From the NCBI RefSeq assembly GCF_003858655.1, contig NZ_RQXV01000014.1:1-64000 (forward strand): a DNA stretch of 64,000 bases. Direction: 5' to 3'. This document shows positions 29,891 through 38,916 of this stretch, piece by piece. The notes below the pieces were generated by a model. That model was not told where the DNA came from and did no database searches. It saw only the letters and a list, made by a program, of their open reading frames with translations. Position numbers and translations under genes: made by a program. How positions within the stretch are numbered: position 1 is the stretch's first letter; every line of letters starts with the position of its first letter. This DNA comes from Amphritea balenae (GTDB lineage: Bacteria; Pseudomonadota; Gammaproteobacteria; Pseudomonadales; Balneatricaceae).

Positions 29891-31225
29891 TTAAGCCTCT
29901 TCTTCAGCTTCTTCGGCAGCAGGAGCTGCAGGCTTGATTGCGTCTTCGTAGCTTACTTCAACTTCGCTTACCTTAGCAGAATCCAGCAGCAGATCCAGTA
30001 CCTGATCTTCCAGAACAAGATTCTGGATCTGGCTCAGCATTTCCTGGTTGCTGTAGTACCAGTCAATTACCTGCTTTGGCTCCTGGTAAGTAGAGGCCAG
30101 ATCTTCAACTGTGGTACGAACGCGATCTTCGTCTACTTTCAGTTCGTTAGCCTTAACCACTTCTGCAACCAGCAGACCAACCTGAACACGCTTCACAGCC
30201 TGAGCTTCAAACATCTCTTTAGGCAGCATGTTTGGATCGATGTTCGCATCCGGACCACCGAACTGCTGAATTGCCTGCTTGCGCAGCTGATCAATTTCAC
30301 CATCGATCAGAGCTGCTGGTACTTCAATCGCGTTAACCTCAACCAGCTGACCGAAAGTTGCTTCTTTCAGCTTAGCTTTCAGCGCCTGAGTAAGCTCACG
30401 CTCCATGTTTTTACGCACTTCAACTTTGAAGCTATCAACATTATCTTCTTCAATACCGAACTTAGAGAAAAACTCTTCATTCAGTTCTGGCAGAATCTGC
30501 TGAGATACTTTGTTCACTTTAACGTTGAACTTTGCATCTTTACCTTTCAGGTTTTCAGCGTGGTATTCCTCAGGGAAAGTAACGTTGATCTCTTTCTCGT
30601 CACCCGCTTTTGCACCATCTAAAGCAGTTTCAAAACCTGGAATCATGGTGTTAGAACCTAATACCAGATCCATACCTGTCGCAGTACCGCCGTCGAATGC
30701 TTCACCGTCGATGAAACCTTCAAAATCAATGTTCAGCTGATCGCCTTCAGCAGCAGCTTTATCTGCATCTTCAAACGAAGCCTGCTGCTTCTGCAGAGTT
30801 TCAATCATCTGATCAAGATCAGCATCTTTTACTTCAGCGGAGCTCTTTTCGATCTCAACGCTGGAGAAATCAGCCAGTGCGATTTCCGGATACACTTCAA
30901 AAGTTGCAGTGTAAGAGAAATCTTCACCTTCTTTATCGTTGTTGAATTCAACGTTCGGGCCACCAGCTGGCGTCAGGTTTTCCTGCTGCACTGCTTCGTA
31001 GAAGCTCTGCTGAATTACTTCACCTACAACTTCCTGACGGATACCCTGACCGTAGCGCTTCTTAACCACTTTAACAGGCACTTTACCAGGACGGAAACCG
31101 TCCAGACGTGCAGTGCGGGCAGTTTGTTGAACACGCTTAGCTACATCACTGTCAACACGCTCAGCTGGTACAACAACTGTCATTTGACGCTCAAGACCTG
31201 TAGTGGTTTCTACGGATACTTGCAT
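29891..31225 (-). CDS. tig: Trigger factor
   Basis: 444 residues. The N-terminal ribosome-binding domain contains GFRPGKVPVKVVKKRYG (about residues 44-60), the central FKBP domain contains IDFEGFIDGEAFDGG, and the C-terminal chaperone arms are helical. It binds nascent chains at the ribosome exit. ATG 31225 has GAGGAATT upstream; the longer in-frame start has none. The acidic, alanine-rich C-terminus is normal for the family. Confidence 0.98.
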   Translation of the reverse strand: MQVSVETTTGLERQMTVVVPAERVDSDVAKRVQQTARTARLDGFRPGKVPVKVVKKRYGQGIRQEVVGEVIQQSFYEAVQQENLTPAGGPNVEFNNDKEGEDFSYTATFEVYPEIALADFSSVEIEKSSAEVKDADLDQMIETLQKQQASFEDADKAAAEGDQLNIDFEGFIDGEAFDGGTATGMDLVLGSNTMIPGFETALDGAKAGDEKEINVTFPEEYHAENLKGKDAKFNVKVNKVSQQILPELNEEFFSKFGIEEDNVDSFKVEVRKNMERELTQALKAKLKEATFGQLVEVNAIEVPAALIDGEIDQLRKQAIQQFGGPDANIDPNMLPKEMFEAQAVKRVQVGLLVAEVVKANELKVDEDRVRTTVEDLASTYQEPKQVIDWYYSNQEMLSQIQNLVLEDQVLDLLLDSAKVSEVEVSYEDAIKPAAPAAEEAEEEA

Positions 31226-31470
31226 GGAATTCCTCACAAATTTATTTGTATCGTTACAAATCTGAATTATTGATCGACTGTCCTACCCTGCGGGTCTTAA
31301 CAACCGATACCAGAATTTCTAAAGGCGGAAATTGTCCGGGAACCGTGCCTATTAGTCAAGTGAAAAGCGTTGAATATCAACGGATACAGAAGACTTAAGC
31401 CATACTGGACAAATAGATTAAAAAAGAAAGCAAAAATGAGAACAAACAGGAGTAAAACAAGGGGATAAAT

Positions 31471-31547
31471 TGGGGTGGACGATGGGGTTTGAACCCACGA
31501 CCGCCGGAATCACAATCCGGAGCTCTACCAACTGAGCTACGCCCACC
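31471..31547 (-). tRNA. tRNA-His (GTG)
   Basis: Cloverleaf read on the minus strand: acceptor GTGGGCG/CGTCCAC with the extra G-1 opposite C73, D-arm GCTCAGTTGGTAGAGC, anticodon GTG, T-loop GTTCAAA and encoded CCA. Confidence 0.97.
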
Positions 31548-31579
31548 ACAGCGCTTTCCGAAGAAAGAAGAAGTGTTAA

Positions 31580-31664
31580 TGGTGCGAGTGGGGAGACTCG
31601 AACTCCCACACCGTAAGATACTGGTACCTAAAACCAGCGCGTCTACCAATTCCGCCACACTCGC
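31580..31664 (-). tRNA. tRNA-Leu (TAG)
   Basis: 85 nt with a long variable arm. Acceptor GCGAGTG/CACTCGC, anticodon stem CTGGT/ACCAG around TTTAGGT giving TAG, T-loop GTTCGAG, encoded CCA. Confidence 0.97.
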
Positions 31665-31777
31665 ATAACACTTTGTAATTTTTACGGTATTACGAACCGA
31701 GCGGGATTGTAAATGAGTCCTGAATTAAGGTCCAGTATTTATTACATTTTTTAGTGTCCGCTAAACACTTTTTGTAT

Positions 31778-31854
31778 TGGGGTGGACGATGGGGCTTGAA
31801 CCCACGACCACCGGAATCACAATCCGGGGCTCTACCAACTGAGCTACGCCCACC
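31778..31854 (-). tRNA. tRNA-His (GTG), second copy
   Basis: Nearly identical to the copy at 31471-31547, with substitutions in the anticodon-stem side (GAGCCCCGG versus GAGCTCCGG) and T-arm. G-1 and CCA are encoded. Confidence 0.97.
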
Positions 31855-31886
31855 ATTACAATACAAACTTGCATCAGACCAGTTGC

Positions 31887-31962
31887 TGGCGCGCCCGGCA
31901 GGGGTCGAACCTGCAACCGCTCGCTTAGAAGGCGAGTGCTCTATCCATTGAGCTACGGGCGC
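31887..31962 (-). tRNA. tRNA-Arg (TCT)
   Basis: 76 nt: acceptor GCGCCCG/CGGGCGC, anticodon loop CTTCTAA giving TCT, T-loop GTTCGAC, encoded CCA. It is the first gene of the minus-strand cluster Arg-His-Leu-His. Confidence 0.97.
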
Positions 31963-32105
31963 CTGATACTGCCCGACCTAGATTGAATGGCTGAACACTT
32001 CAGAAGTTTCCTGCCCCTCTCTCAAGGTGGAGCGCATAATATATATCGCTTCAGATTCAGTCAACACCCTTTTTTAATTTTTAAGAAAATAAACTACTTA
32101 GGCTA

Positions 32106-32368
32106 GGAAGGTGCGAATAAGTCCATTGTTTTCTCTGTGGGCTCTAGAACGGTCTAATGCGCGAAAGACAGTGCAGTGAAATGTCTGGACCTTTTCAAAC
32201 TGTCTAACAAAGCAGGAGGCCGTTTTAGATCCCACCCTTCGGGGCTTTCAGAGAGACTGAATCTCGCTGTTAACAATTTTCGACGTACAACCAGTATGTC
32301 TGTAATTGTTGCCTTGATCTTCAATCTCTCTGAATGCCAGAGGCGTAAGGGACTTGTTCGCACCTTCC
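32106..32368. mobile_element. MITE-like element with 19-bp terminal inverted repeats
   Basis: Left end GGAAGGTGCGAATAAGTCC (32106-32124) and right end GGACTTGTTCGCACCTTCC (32350-32368) are inverted repeats with one mismatch. A second inner inverted repeat joins AGAGAGACTGAATCTC (about 32251) with the AATCTCTCT region near 32325. The 263-bp element has no transposase ORF. The termini resemble those of IS5-like elements from marine gammaproteobacteria, which is recollection rather than a search. No clear target-site duplication is visible. Confidence 0.65.
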
Positions 32369-32410
32369 TTAGCTTAGTAAGCCTTCGAACCTGTCCTGAA
32401 TACCCCGGGG

Positions 32411-32626
32411 TCAGTTTATTAAGTCGCCACTCTGATTTATCAATCTACTTAGACAGAACTCAACATTCCGCTGACCTGCCTCTCTCGCATAGAAAAGCCT
32501 GGCACTTATTTTCGTAGCTTCCTTATCACAAGTTATATCGACAAAGGCCAGTACCCCAATGGTACCAATGAACTCATCAGCAAACGTAAAAGTGTTATCT
32601 GAATAGAAGTTACAATTAGTGAGCAA
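32411..32626 (-). pseudogene. Possible gene remnant (71 codons), unrecognised
   Basis: An open frame from a TTG at 32626 to a stop at 32411, beside the MITE-like element. Its amino-acid mix looks protein-like (TFADEFIGTIGVLAFVDI) but I do not recognise it. The ATG 7 nt upstream (32633) is in another frame and stops after five codons, which would fit a frameshifted or truncated gene. The rest of 31963-32916 outside this and the MITE shows nothing clear. Confidence 0.25.
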
Positions 32627-32916
32627 CCTTCATACATCTTAAGCTCGCTTAGACAATGACAGTTTCAGGAGATACTTCTACAAAAAAAAGCCAAAGGCTA
32701 TACAGATAGTTTATTAGACATCTGAATAACAACTCCCCCAGACATACTTCAACGCCCTCCCTTGTCCTAATATTTCCCTTTATAGCGGCCATATTTATGC
32801 TCCACTGTATCCGCAATGAAAATCCAGACTAAATATAAAGGCTTCCCCTTGGCCGAAAACGACAACCATGAGACAATTCGCGCCACAAAAAAATGACTGA
32901 GGAATACAATCGAAAG

Positions 32917-33768
32917 ATGAGCGCTCAGATAATAGACGGCAAACAGATTGCCCGAAATGTTCGCGAACAGGTTGCAGCCGGTGTACAGAACCGCTTAGAT
33001 GCGGGAAAACGTGCACCATGTCTGGCTGTAGTACTGGTAGGCTTCGATGCAGCCTCCCAGGTTTACGTTAGAAATAAGAAAAATGCCTGCAAAGAGGTAG
33101 GTATTGAATCAGTATCCTATGATCTTCCGGCTGAAACCCCTCAGCAACAGTTACTGGATCTGGTTGATGAACTGAACGCTGATGCAAAAATCGATGGTAT
33201 TCTGGTACAGCTTCCGCTGCCAGAACATCTGGATGCGAATGAGATTCTTGAACGCATCCGTCCTGATAAGGATGTTGATGGTTTTCACCCGTTTAACCTG
33301 GGTCGTCTGGCACAACGCCTGCCTGCCCTTCGTCCATGCACCCCTAAAGGTGTTATGACGCTGCTGGAATCTACCGGTGAAGCGATTCGCGGTAAAGATG
33401 CGGTTATCGTCGGCGCGTCCAACATTGTTGGTCGTCCAATGACACTGGAGCTTCTTTTAGCAGGTTGCACAACCACTACCACTCACCGTTTTACTAAAGA
33501 CCTTGCAGGCCACGTTCAACGTGCAGATATCGTTGTCGTCGGTGTTGGTAAGCCAGGGCTGGTTAAAGGTGAATGGATTAAGCCCGGTGCAATAGTTATC
33601 GATGTCGGCATTAACCGACTGGAAGATGGTCGTTTAGTGGGTGATGTTGATTATGACATCGCTTCTGAACGTGCCGGATGGATAACACCGGTGCCCGGTG
33701 GCGTAGGTCCTATGACCGTGGCAACCCTGATGGAAAACACACTGGAAGCGGCCAACAATAACAGCTGA
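32917..33768 (+). CDS. folD: Bifunctional methylenetetrahydrofolate dehydrogenase/cyclohydrolase
   Basis: 283 residues. It interconverts 5,10-methylene-THF and 10-formyl-THF. Visible: the catalytic Tyr/Lys region [18 protein letters not shown] (about 45-62), the signature [12 protein letters not shown] near the C-terminus and the NADP site [14 protein letters not shown] chose ATG 32917 as it matches the family start; GAGG at 32900 gives long spacing, and an in-frame ATG at 32893 has no ribosome site. A strong terminator follows. Confidence 0.96.
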   Translation: MSAQIIDGKQIARNVREQVAAGVQNRLDAGKRAPCLAVVLVGFDAASQVYVRNKKNACKEVGIESVSYDLPAETPQQQLLDLVDELNADAKIDGILVQLPLPEHLDANEILERIRPDKDVDGFHPFNLGRLAQRLPALRPCTPKGVMTLLESTGEAIRGKDAVIVGASNIVGRPMTLELLLAGCTTTTTHRFTKDLAGHVQRADIVVVGVGKPGLVKGEWIKPGAIVIDVGINRLEDGRLVGDVDYDIASERAGWITPVPGGVGPMTVATLMENTLEAANNNS

Positions 33769-33794
33769 TCAGGCTAACAACACCCGCAACAGTG

Positions 33795-33843
33795 AAAAGG
33801 CCTTTAACCCTCCACACACAGGAGTCCGTTAAAGGCCTTTTTT
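33795..33843 (+). terminator. Intrinsic terminator of folD
   Basis: Stem AAAAGGCCTTTAAC (33795-33808) pairs with GTTAAAGGCCTTTT (33828-33841), then T run. It also faces the end of the convergent DMT gene. Confidence 0.9.
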
Positions 33844-33885
33844 AATGCTGTTTTTAACTACGGAAGACTTTAATACAGTTCAGCA

Positions 33886-34812
33886 TTAACCCGCCCGCTT
33901 GATACTTAACCGGTAAAAATACTGCTTAGGCGTCACCACCAGTGCTACACCAATGACAACCAAGGCCATTCCCAGCCAGGCATTCAAAGAAAGTTGCTCA
34001 CCAAAGAACAGATATGCCAGCAAGGCCGTCACCGGCGTGACCAGATAAAAGATACTGGACACCCGCGTCGCCTCTCCTGCGCGAATCATCAGCATCAATA
34101 AAGGAATAGCACCCAGTGATATAGCCAGCACCATCCAGCTTAACGACAGCACCAATTCAGCATTCCAGTTAAAAACCCATTGCTCAGTCGATAAACTGAC
34201 TATCAGAAAACCCGTCGCAGCAAACAGATATTGCAGCCAGGTGTTAAACAGCATCAGTCCAGTTTGGCCTACTCTTTTTTGTAACAAGGTTGCTATTGAT
34301 ATAGCTACCAGAGACATGACTATGGCGATTATCGAAGCTGAGCTCATTTCAGACACCCCGGCCAGACCAAATCGGCTTTCAATCACAACATATAAGCCCA
34401 CCATACCAAGCAATAAACCGGTAACTGAAAACAGTGTCAGCTGTTCCTTAAATAGCCAGGCGGCTAACCAGGCCGTCAGAATAGGCTGCAAACCTACAAT
34501 CAATGCGGCTATACCAACATCCATCCCCTTCTCTATCGCTATAAAAACGCCCCCCAGGTAACAGCAATGAATTAACAAACCCACGACTGCCTGCGAACAC
34601 CAATGTATAGCCGTCGCAGATCTGAACAATCCAGTACCATGGCGCCACCATAACCAGCCACCCAATAGCACCACCACAATAGACATACGCACTGCCAGAA
34701 TCGCAAGCGGCGGAGCGTGATCAACACTGTATTTAGATGAGATAAATGCACTACTCCAGAGCAAGATAAACAGCGCCGGGATAATGTAACGATGCAAAAC
34801 ACTCTGAGTCAT
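33886..34812 (-). CDS. EamA/DMT family transporter
   Basis: 308 residues, ten helices, two EamA repeats (FILLWSSAFISSKYSVDHAPP in the first). It is an inner-membrane exporter of unknown substrate. It is divergent from a MocR-type regulator with a shared 155-bp promoter region carrying repeated AACAGTT boxes, a common pairing in which the regulator controls the transporter. Confidence 0.9.
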   Translation of the reverse strand: MTQSVLHRYIIPALFILLWSSAFISSKYSVDHAPPLAILAVRMSIVVVLLGGWLWWRHGTGLFRSATAIHWCSQAVVGLLIHCCYLGGVFIAIEKGMDVGIAALIVGLQPILTAWLAAWLFKEQLTLFSVTGLLLGMVGLYVVIESRFGLAGVSEMSSASIIAIVMSLVAISIATLLQKRVGQTGLMLFNTWLQYLFAATGFLIVSLSTEQWVFNWNAELVLSLSWMVLAISLGAIPLLMLMIRAGEATRVSSIFYLVTPVTALLAYLFFGEQLSLNAWLGMALVVIGVALVVTPKQYFYRLSIKRAG

Positions 34813-34840
34813 GTCCCTATTCCAATTAGCAAATGATTGA

Positions 34841-34927
34841 AACAGTTTAAATTGAGAACGCTAGCTATAACAGTTTCAGTTTTTTACAATTGATATATAA
34901 CAGTTACAATATTTACCATCTGTTATC
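34841..34927. promoter_or_regulatory. Repeated AACAGTT boxes between DMT gene and MocR regulator
   Basis: TATAACAGTTTC at 34866-34877 and TATAACAGTTAC at 34896-34907 are direct repeats 30 nt apart, about three helical turns. AACAGTTT also occurs at 34841, and CTGTTATC (inverted) at 34920-34927. MocR regulators often bind spaced direct repeats, so these are candidate operators. Confidence 0.55.
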
Positions 34928-34967
34928 GTTTTTTCTCCGTGAACTGTACCAGAACAAGGTTTCGATC

Positions 34968-36398
34968 ATGACTCAGCCAATCTATCAGAAACTGGCAAAC
35001 AATCTGCAGCAACAGATAAATCAGGGCAATCTCAGTCCCGGAGATAAATTACCCTCTGTGCGACGGTTGAGTTCAGAACAAAAAGTTAGCCCTGGAACGG
35101 TATTGAACTGTTACAGCTTACTGGAACAGATGGAACTGATCGAAGCACGACCTCAGTCAGGTTATTATGTGCTTCAGCCAAAGCCAGATTTAATGCGTCA
35201 CCCGTCTGTCATGAAACCGGTCAGCAATCCGGTAAATGTCACTATGGGCGATCTGGCCTTACAAGTCGTTACAGCAACCGACAATCCGACGGGCACTCCG
35301 ATGGGACCCGCCTACCCCAGTAATGAATTCAGTCTCAGCCGACAGCTATGGAAAGAGTTTGGCCGACAGACCCGCCAACATGCCAGCGCTCAGACTCCCC
35401 ATGCATCTCCACTGGGCTACAGCGTACCTCCGGGAGACACTGAACTGATACGGCAACTTGCCCGGCATTACGGCCCCCTTAGCCTTGATATAAATCCTGA
35501 ATCTATTGTCATTACTAATGGCTGTCAGGAAGCGTTGAATTTAAGCCTGCAAGCGGTAACAAAGCCAGGCGACATTGTAGCTGTTGAGTCCCCGGTGTTT
35601 TACGGCACACTGCAACTTATGGAAGCACTGGGATTAAAAGTAATTGAGATTCCCGCCACGCCTGAACAGGGCATCAGTCTGGAAGCCTTAAAAATGGCGC
35701 TACAACAGTGGCCGATTAAAGCTATTTTTCTCAGTGCTAATATTGGCAATCCGCTGGGTTACCTGATGCCTGACAGCCATAAAGAAGCACTGGTTCAACT
35801 ATTACAACAATACGACCTGCCATTAATAGAAGACGATGTGTTTGGTGATCTTGCCTACACCCAGGGCAGACCCCTTCCTGTAAAGGCCTTCGACAAAGAT
35901 GGCCGGGTACTTTGGTGTAGCTCTATTTCAAAAACAATTGATCCTGCTATAAGAATCGGCTGGTTATCGGCCGGTCGCTATCATGACCGGGTACGTTATC
36001 TTAAATACGTCAGCACTATGGCATCACCGACTATCCCCCAACGAGCTACCGCAAAAATTTTGCAAGGATCCGGTTACTATCGGCACCTGCGTATTATCAG
36101 AGACAGCTACCGCAAACGCCGCGATCAGATGATTAGCTGGACCCAACGTTATATGCCTGAGGCCACCCGAATGACCTTCCCTCAGGGTGGTTTTTTACTC
36201 TGGTTAGAGCTACCGGAAGGTTGCTGTAACAGTTTAGAGATCTATCATCGCGCGCTGGAACAACAGATCAGCATTGCACCAGGAATACTGTTTTCAGCCA
36301 GCGATAATTATCATCGCTGTATCAGGCTGAACTACGCTTGTGCTGATAATGAAAACTATGGCCGGGCTATTCGTACGCTTTCGGGTCTACTGCAATGA
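34968..36398 (+). CDS. MocR-family (GntR HTH + aminotransferase-like) transcriptional regulator
   Basis: 476 residues. A GntR winged helix (about 5-70; LSPGDKLPSVRRLSSEQKVSPGTV) is joined to a class-I PLP aminotransferase-like domain (about 110-470) with the lysine in SSISKTIDPAIRIGWL. The family binds PLP and usually acts as a regulator rather than an enzyme. ATG 34968 has AAGG upstream and begins at the conserved QPIYQKLA. It probably controls the divergent DMT exporter. Confidence 0.9.
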   Translation: MTQPIYQKLANNLQQQINQGNLSPGDKLPSVRRLSSEQKVSPGTVLNCYSLLEQMELIEARPQSGYYVLQPKPDLMRHPSVMKPVSNPVNVTMGDLALQVVTATDNPTGTPMGPAYPSNEFSLSRQLWKEFGRQTRQHASAQTPHASPLGYSVPPGDTELIRQLARHYGPLSLDINPESIVITNGCQEALNLSLQAVTKPGDIVAVESPVFYGTLQLMEALGLKVIEIPATPEQGISLEALKMALQQWPIKAIFLSANIGNPLGYLMPDSHKEALVQLLQQYDLPLIEDDVFGDLAYTQGRPLPVKAFDKDGRVLWCSSISKTIDPAIRIGWLSAGRYHDRVRYLKYVSTMASPTIPQRATAKILQGSGYYRHLRIIRDSYRKRRDQMISWTQRYMPEATRMTFPQGGFLLWLELPEGCCNSLEIYHRALEQQISIAPGILFSASDNYHRCIRLNYACADNENYGRAIRTLSGLLQ

Positions 36399-36519
36399 CG
36401 CCGTGTAATTAATTGTTTAATAAATGAAATTTTGACTCTATATGGGTAGCAATTTCAGGATAATTTCAGTTTTCTATGCCACTATCCCCCAATCGTTTTC
36501 TATCTGAGCCCTGTACTTT

Positions 36520-38655
36520 ATGAATATCAAAAAGATTGGCCTGCTTTTAGTAATTGCCGCCTTAATCGGCGCATTCTTTATGTTCGACCTGGGTAGTTAT
36601 CTCAGTCTGGACTATATAAAAGGCCAGCAGGACGCCCTGCAGGGTTGGGTCGCTGACAATCAACTACTTGCTGTTGCCGCCTTTATGCTGATCTATATAG
36701 CAGTGACTGCACTTTCACTACCCGGGGCTGCGGTGATGACACTGGCCGGTGGTGCTGTGTTTGGCCTGTTTAGCGGTCTTATTATGGTGTCCTTTGCCAG
36801 CAGTATCGGTGCAACACTGGCCTTTCTAATGGCTCGTTATCTGTTTAGAGAGCCGCTGACTAATAAATTTTCAAGTTACATTGAACCCATTAACCGCGGC
36901 ATAGAAAAAGATGGTATCTCCTATCTGTTCACGCTGCGTCTGGTTCCTCTGTTCCCTTTCTTTGTCATTAATGCAGTACTGGGCCTGACCCGAATGAAGG
37001 CTAAAACCTTCTACTGGGTTAGCCAATTGGGCATGCTGCCGGGTACCGTGATTTTCGTAAATGCCGGTACTCAGCTCGCAGCCATCGAACAACCCGGCGA
37101 TATTCTCTCCCCCGGACTGATTCTGTCATTCTGTCTGCTGGGTATTTTCCCCTGGATAGCTAAAGCGATCGTCAGTGTTATTCAACGCCGTAAAGTTTAT
37201 AGCGGTTTCACCAAGCCAACTCAGTTCGACACCAATATGGTTGTTATCGGTGCTGGTGCCGGTGGCCTGGTTACCTCTTATATTGCCGCTGCGACTAAAG
37301 CTAAAGTAACACTAATAGAGCGCCATAAGATGGGCGGCGACTGCCTGAATACAGGCTGTGTTCCCTCAAAGGCACTGATACGAACAACTCACTTTCTGGC
37401 TGATGTTCGCGATGCCGGACAATTAGGCATCCGTAACGCTGAAGTCGAGTATGATTTTGCCGAAGTGATGGAACGGGTTCAGCGAGTCATTAAAACCATT
37501 GAGCCCCACGATTCAATTGAACGTTACGAATCACTGGGCGTTGACTGTGTAACCGGTGAAGCCCGTATTCTCTCCCCCTGGGAAGTCGAAGTTAACGGCT
37601 CGGTGATCAAAACCCAGAACATCGTTATCGCAACGGGAGCACGACCTGCTTTCCCTGATATTCCTGGACTGGATAAAGTAGAGCCACTCACCTCAGATAC
37701 AATCTGGGAACTTCGCCAACGGCCTGATCGGCTACTTGTGTTAGGTGCAGGCGCAATAGGTTGCGAACTGGGTCAGTGCTTTGCCCGCCTGGGTACCGAT
37801 GTAAGTATCATGTTCCGTGGCTCTCAGGTACTTACCCGCGAAGATCAGGATGCAGCAGCGGTTGTTGAACAACGATTACTTGAGGACGGTGTCAATATCT
37901 GTGCCGGCCACACTCCGGTGCGTTTTGAAGTCACAGAGAATGGTTATGAGCTGGTTTGTCGCCATAATAATCAGGAAAAACGGATCGGCTTTGATAAGTT
38001 ATTAGTTGCAACCGGCCGTACAGCCAATGTTACCGGCTTTGGCCTGGAAGAGCTGGGCATTACCGCAGCCCCAGGTGGCACCATTGAGGTCGATGATTAT
38101 CTGCGCACCCGGATTCCGAATATTCTTGCCTGTGGCGATGTTATCGGCCCCTATCAATTTACTCACGCAGCCGCTCATCAGGCCTGGTATGCCTCAGTAA
38201 ATGGATTATTCGGCATGTTTAAGAAGTTCAAAGTCGATTACTCTTTCATTCCCTTCACTACTTATACCAGCCCAGAAGTGGCCCGTATCGGCCTGAATGA
38301 AAAGCAGGCAATTGATAAGGGCATTCAGTATGAAGCGGTACGTTATAATCTGGAAGAACTGGATCGGGCTATAACAGATGAAGCCGCATACGGCTTTGTA
38401 AAAGTACTGTTAAAACCCGGCAGCGATAAAATTATCGGCGTTACTCTGGTCGGTGAACATGCCGCTGAGATGCTACCGGAGTTTGCTCTGGCAATGAAAC
38501 ATAAGCTGGGACTGAATAAAATTCTGGGTACCACTCATGCTTATCCAACACTAAATGAAGCTAACCGATTCGTTGCTGGTGAATGGAAAAAGAAACACGC
38601 GCCTCAAAAAGTTCTGCAATGGCTGGAAAAATTCCATGCCTGGAAGCGCGGCTAA
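36520..38655 (+). CDS. Fusion of VTT (DedA/TVP38-like) membrane domain with FAD-dependent pyridine nucleotide-disulfide oxidoreductase
   Basis: 711 residues. Residues 1-225 form a TVP38/TMEM64-type domain with about six helices (LTLAGGAVFGLFSG; RLVPLFPFFVINAVLGL). Residues about 235-711 form a mercuric-reductase/lipoamide-dehydrogenase-like flavoprotein: GAGAGG FAD motif, redox pair GGDCLNTGCVPSK, second nucleotide site GAGAIGCELG, FAD motif ACGDV and the C-terminal dimer domain (HAYPTLNEA). The MerR-type C-terminal cysteine pair is absent. Comparable fusions are known in bacteria; the membrane substrate is not established. A terminator follows. Confidence 0.92.
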   Translation: MNIKKIGLLLVIAALIGAFFMFDLGSYLSLDYIKGQQDALQGWVADNQLLAVAAFMLIYIAVTALSLPGAAVMTLAGGAVFGLFSGLIMVSFASSIGATLAFLMARYLFREPLTNKFSSYIEPINRGIEKDGISYLFTLRLVPLFPFFVINAVLGLTRMKAKTFYWVSQLGMLPGTVIFVNAGTQLAAIEQPGDILSPGLILSFCLLGIFPWIAKAIVSVIQRRKVYSGFTKPTQFDTNMVVIGAGAGGLVTSYIAAATKAKVTLIERHKMGGDCLNTGCVPSKALIRTTHFLADVRDAGQLGIRNAEVEYDFAEVMERVQRVIKTIEPHDSIERYESLGVDCVTGEARILSPWEVEVNGSVIKTQNIVIATGARPAFPDIPGLDKVEPLTSDTIWELRQRPDRLLVLGAGAIGCELGQCFARLGTDVSIMFRGSQVLTREDQDAAAVVEQRLLEDGVNICAGHTPVRFEVTENGYELVCRHNNQEKRIGFDKLLVATGRTANVTGFGLEELGITAAPGGTIEVDDYLRTRIPNILACGDVIGPYQFTHAAAHQAWYASVNGLFGMFKKFKVDYSFIPFTTYTSPEVARIGLNEKQAIDKGIQYEAVRYNLEELDRAITDEAAYGFVKVLLKPGSDKIIGVTLVGEHAAEMLPEFALAMKHKLGLNKILGTTHAYPTLNEANRFVAGEWKKKHAPQKVLQWLEKFHAWKRG

Positions 38656-38705
38656 CCTTTAAACGATAAACAGGTATAGCTAACTCAGTAAGCCTAAACC
38701 CTGCC

Positions 38706-38730
38706 ACTGCCCCTTTAGGGGCAGTTTTCA
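38706..38730 (+). terminator. Intrinsic terminator
   Basis: ACTGCCCC / GGGGCAGT stem with loop TTTA, followed by TTTCATTTT, 50 bp after the VTT-flavoprotein stop. Confidence 0.85.
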
Positions 38731-38916
38731 TTTTGGCTGTTCAAGCCACAACACATTTGCTCAGTCTTAATCGGTATCATGACTTCATCTGTCTAACTGA
38801 GCTAAGCTCAACAGTCAGATCATCAAGCCCGACACTAATGATTGAATCTGTCATTAATATCAACAACTGTCTTCTCCGGATGGAGTATCCAACTAATCAT
38901 ATTAAGGGACCCTGCT

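Noticed and set aside
31395-31951. Frames starting MAELVDALVLGTS, MGVRVSPLAPL and a plus-strand frame at 31754
   Set aside because: These are the well-known false translations of tRNA genes.
32176-32517. 113-codon plus-strand frame
   Set aside because: It lies across the MITE-like element and its inverted repeats; no protein-like features or ribosome site.
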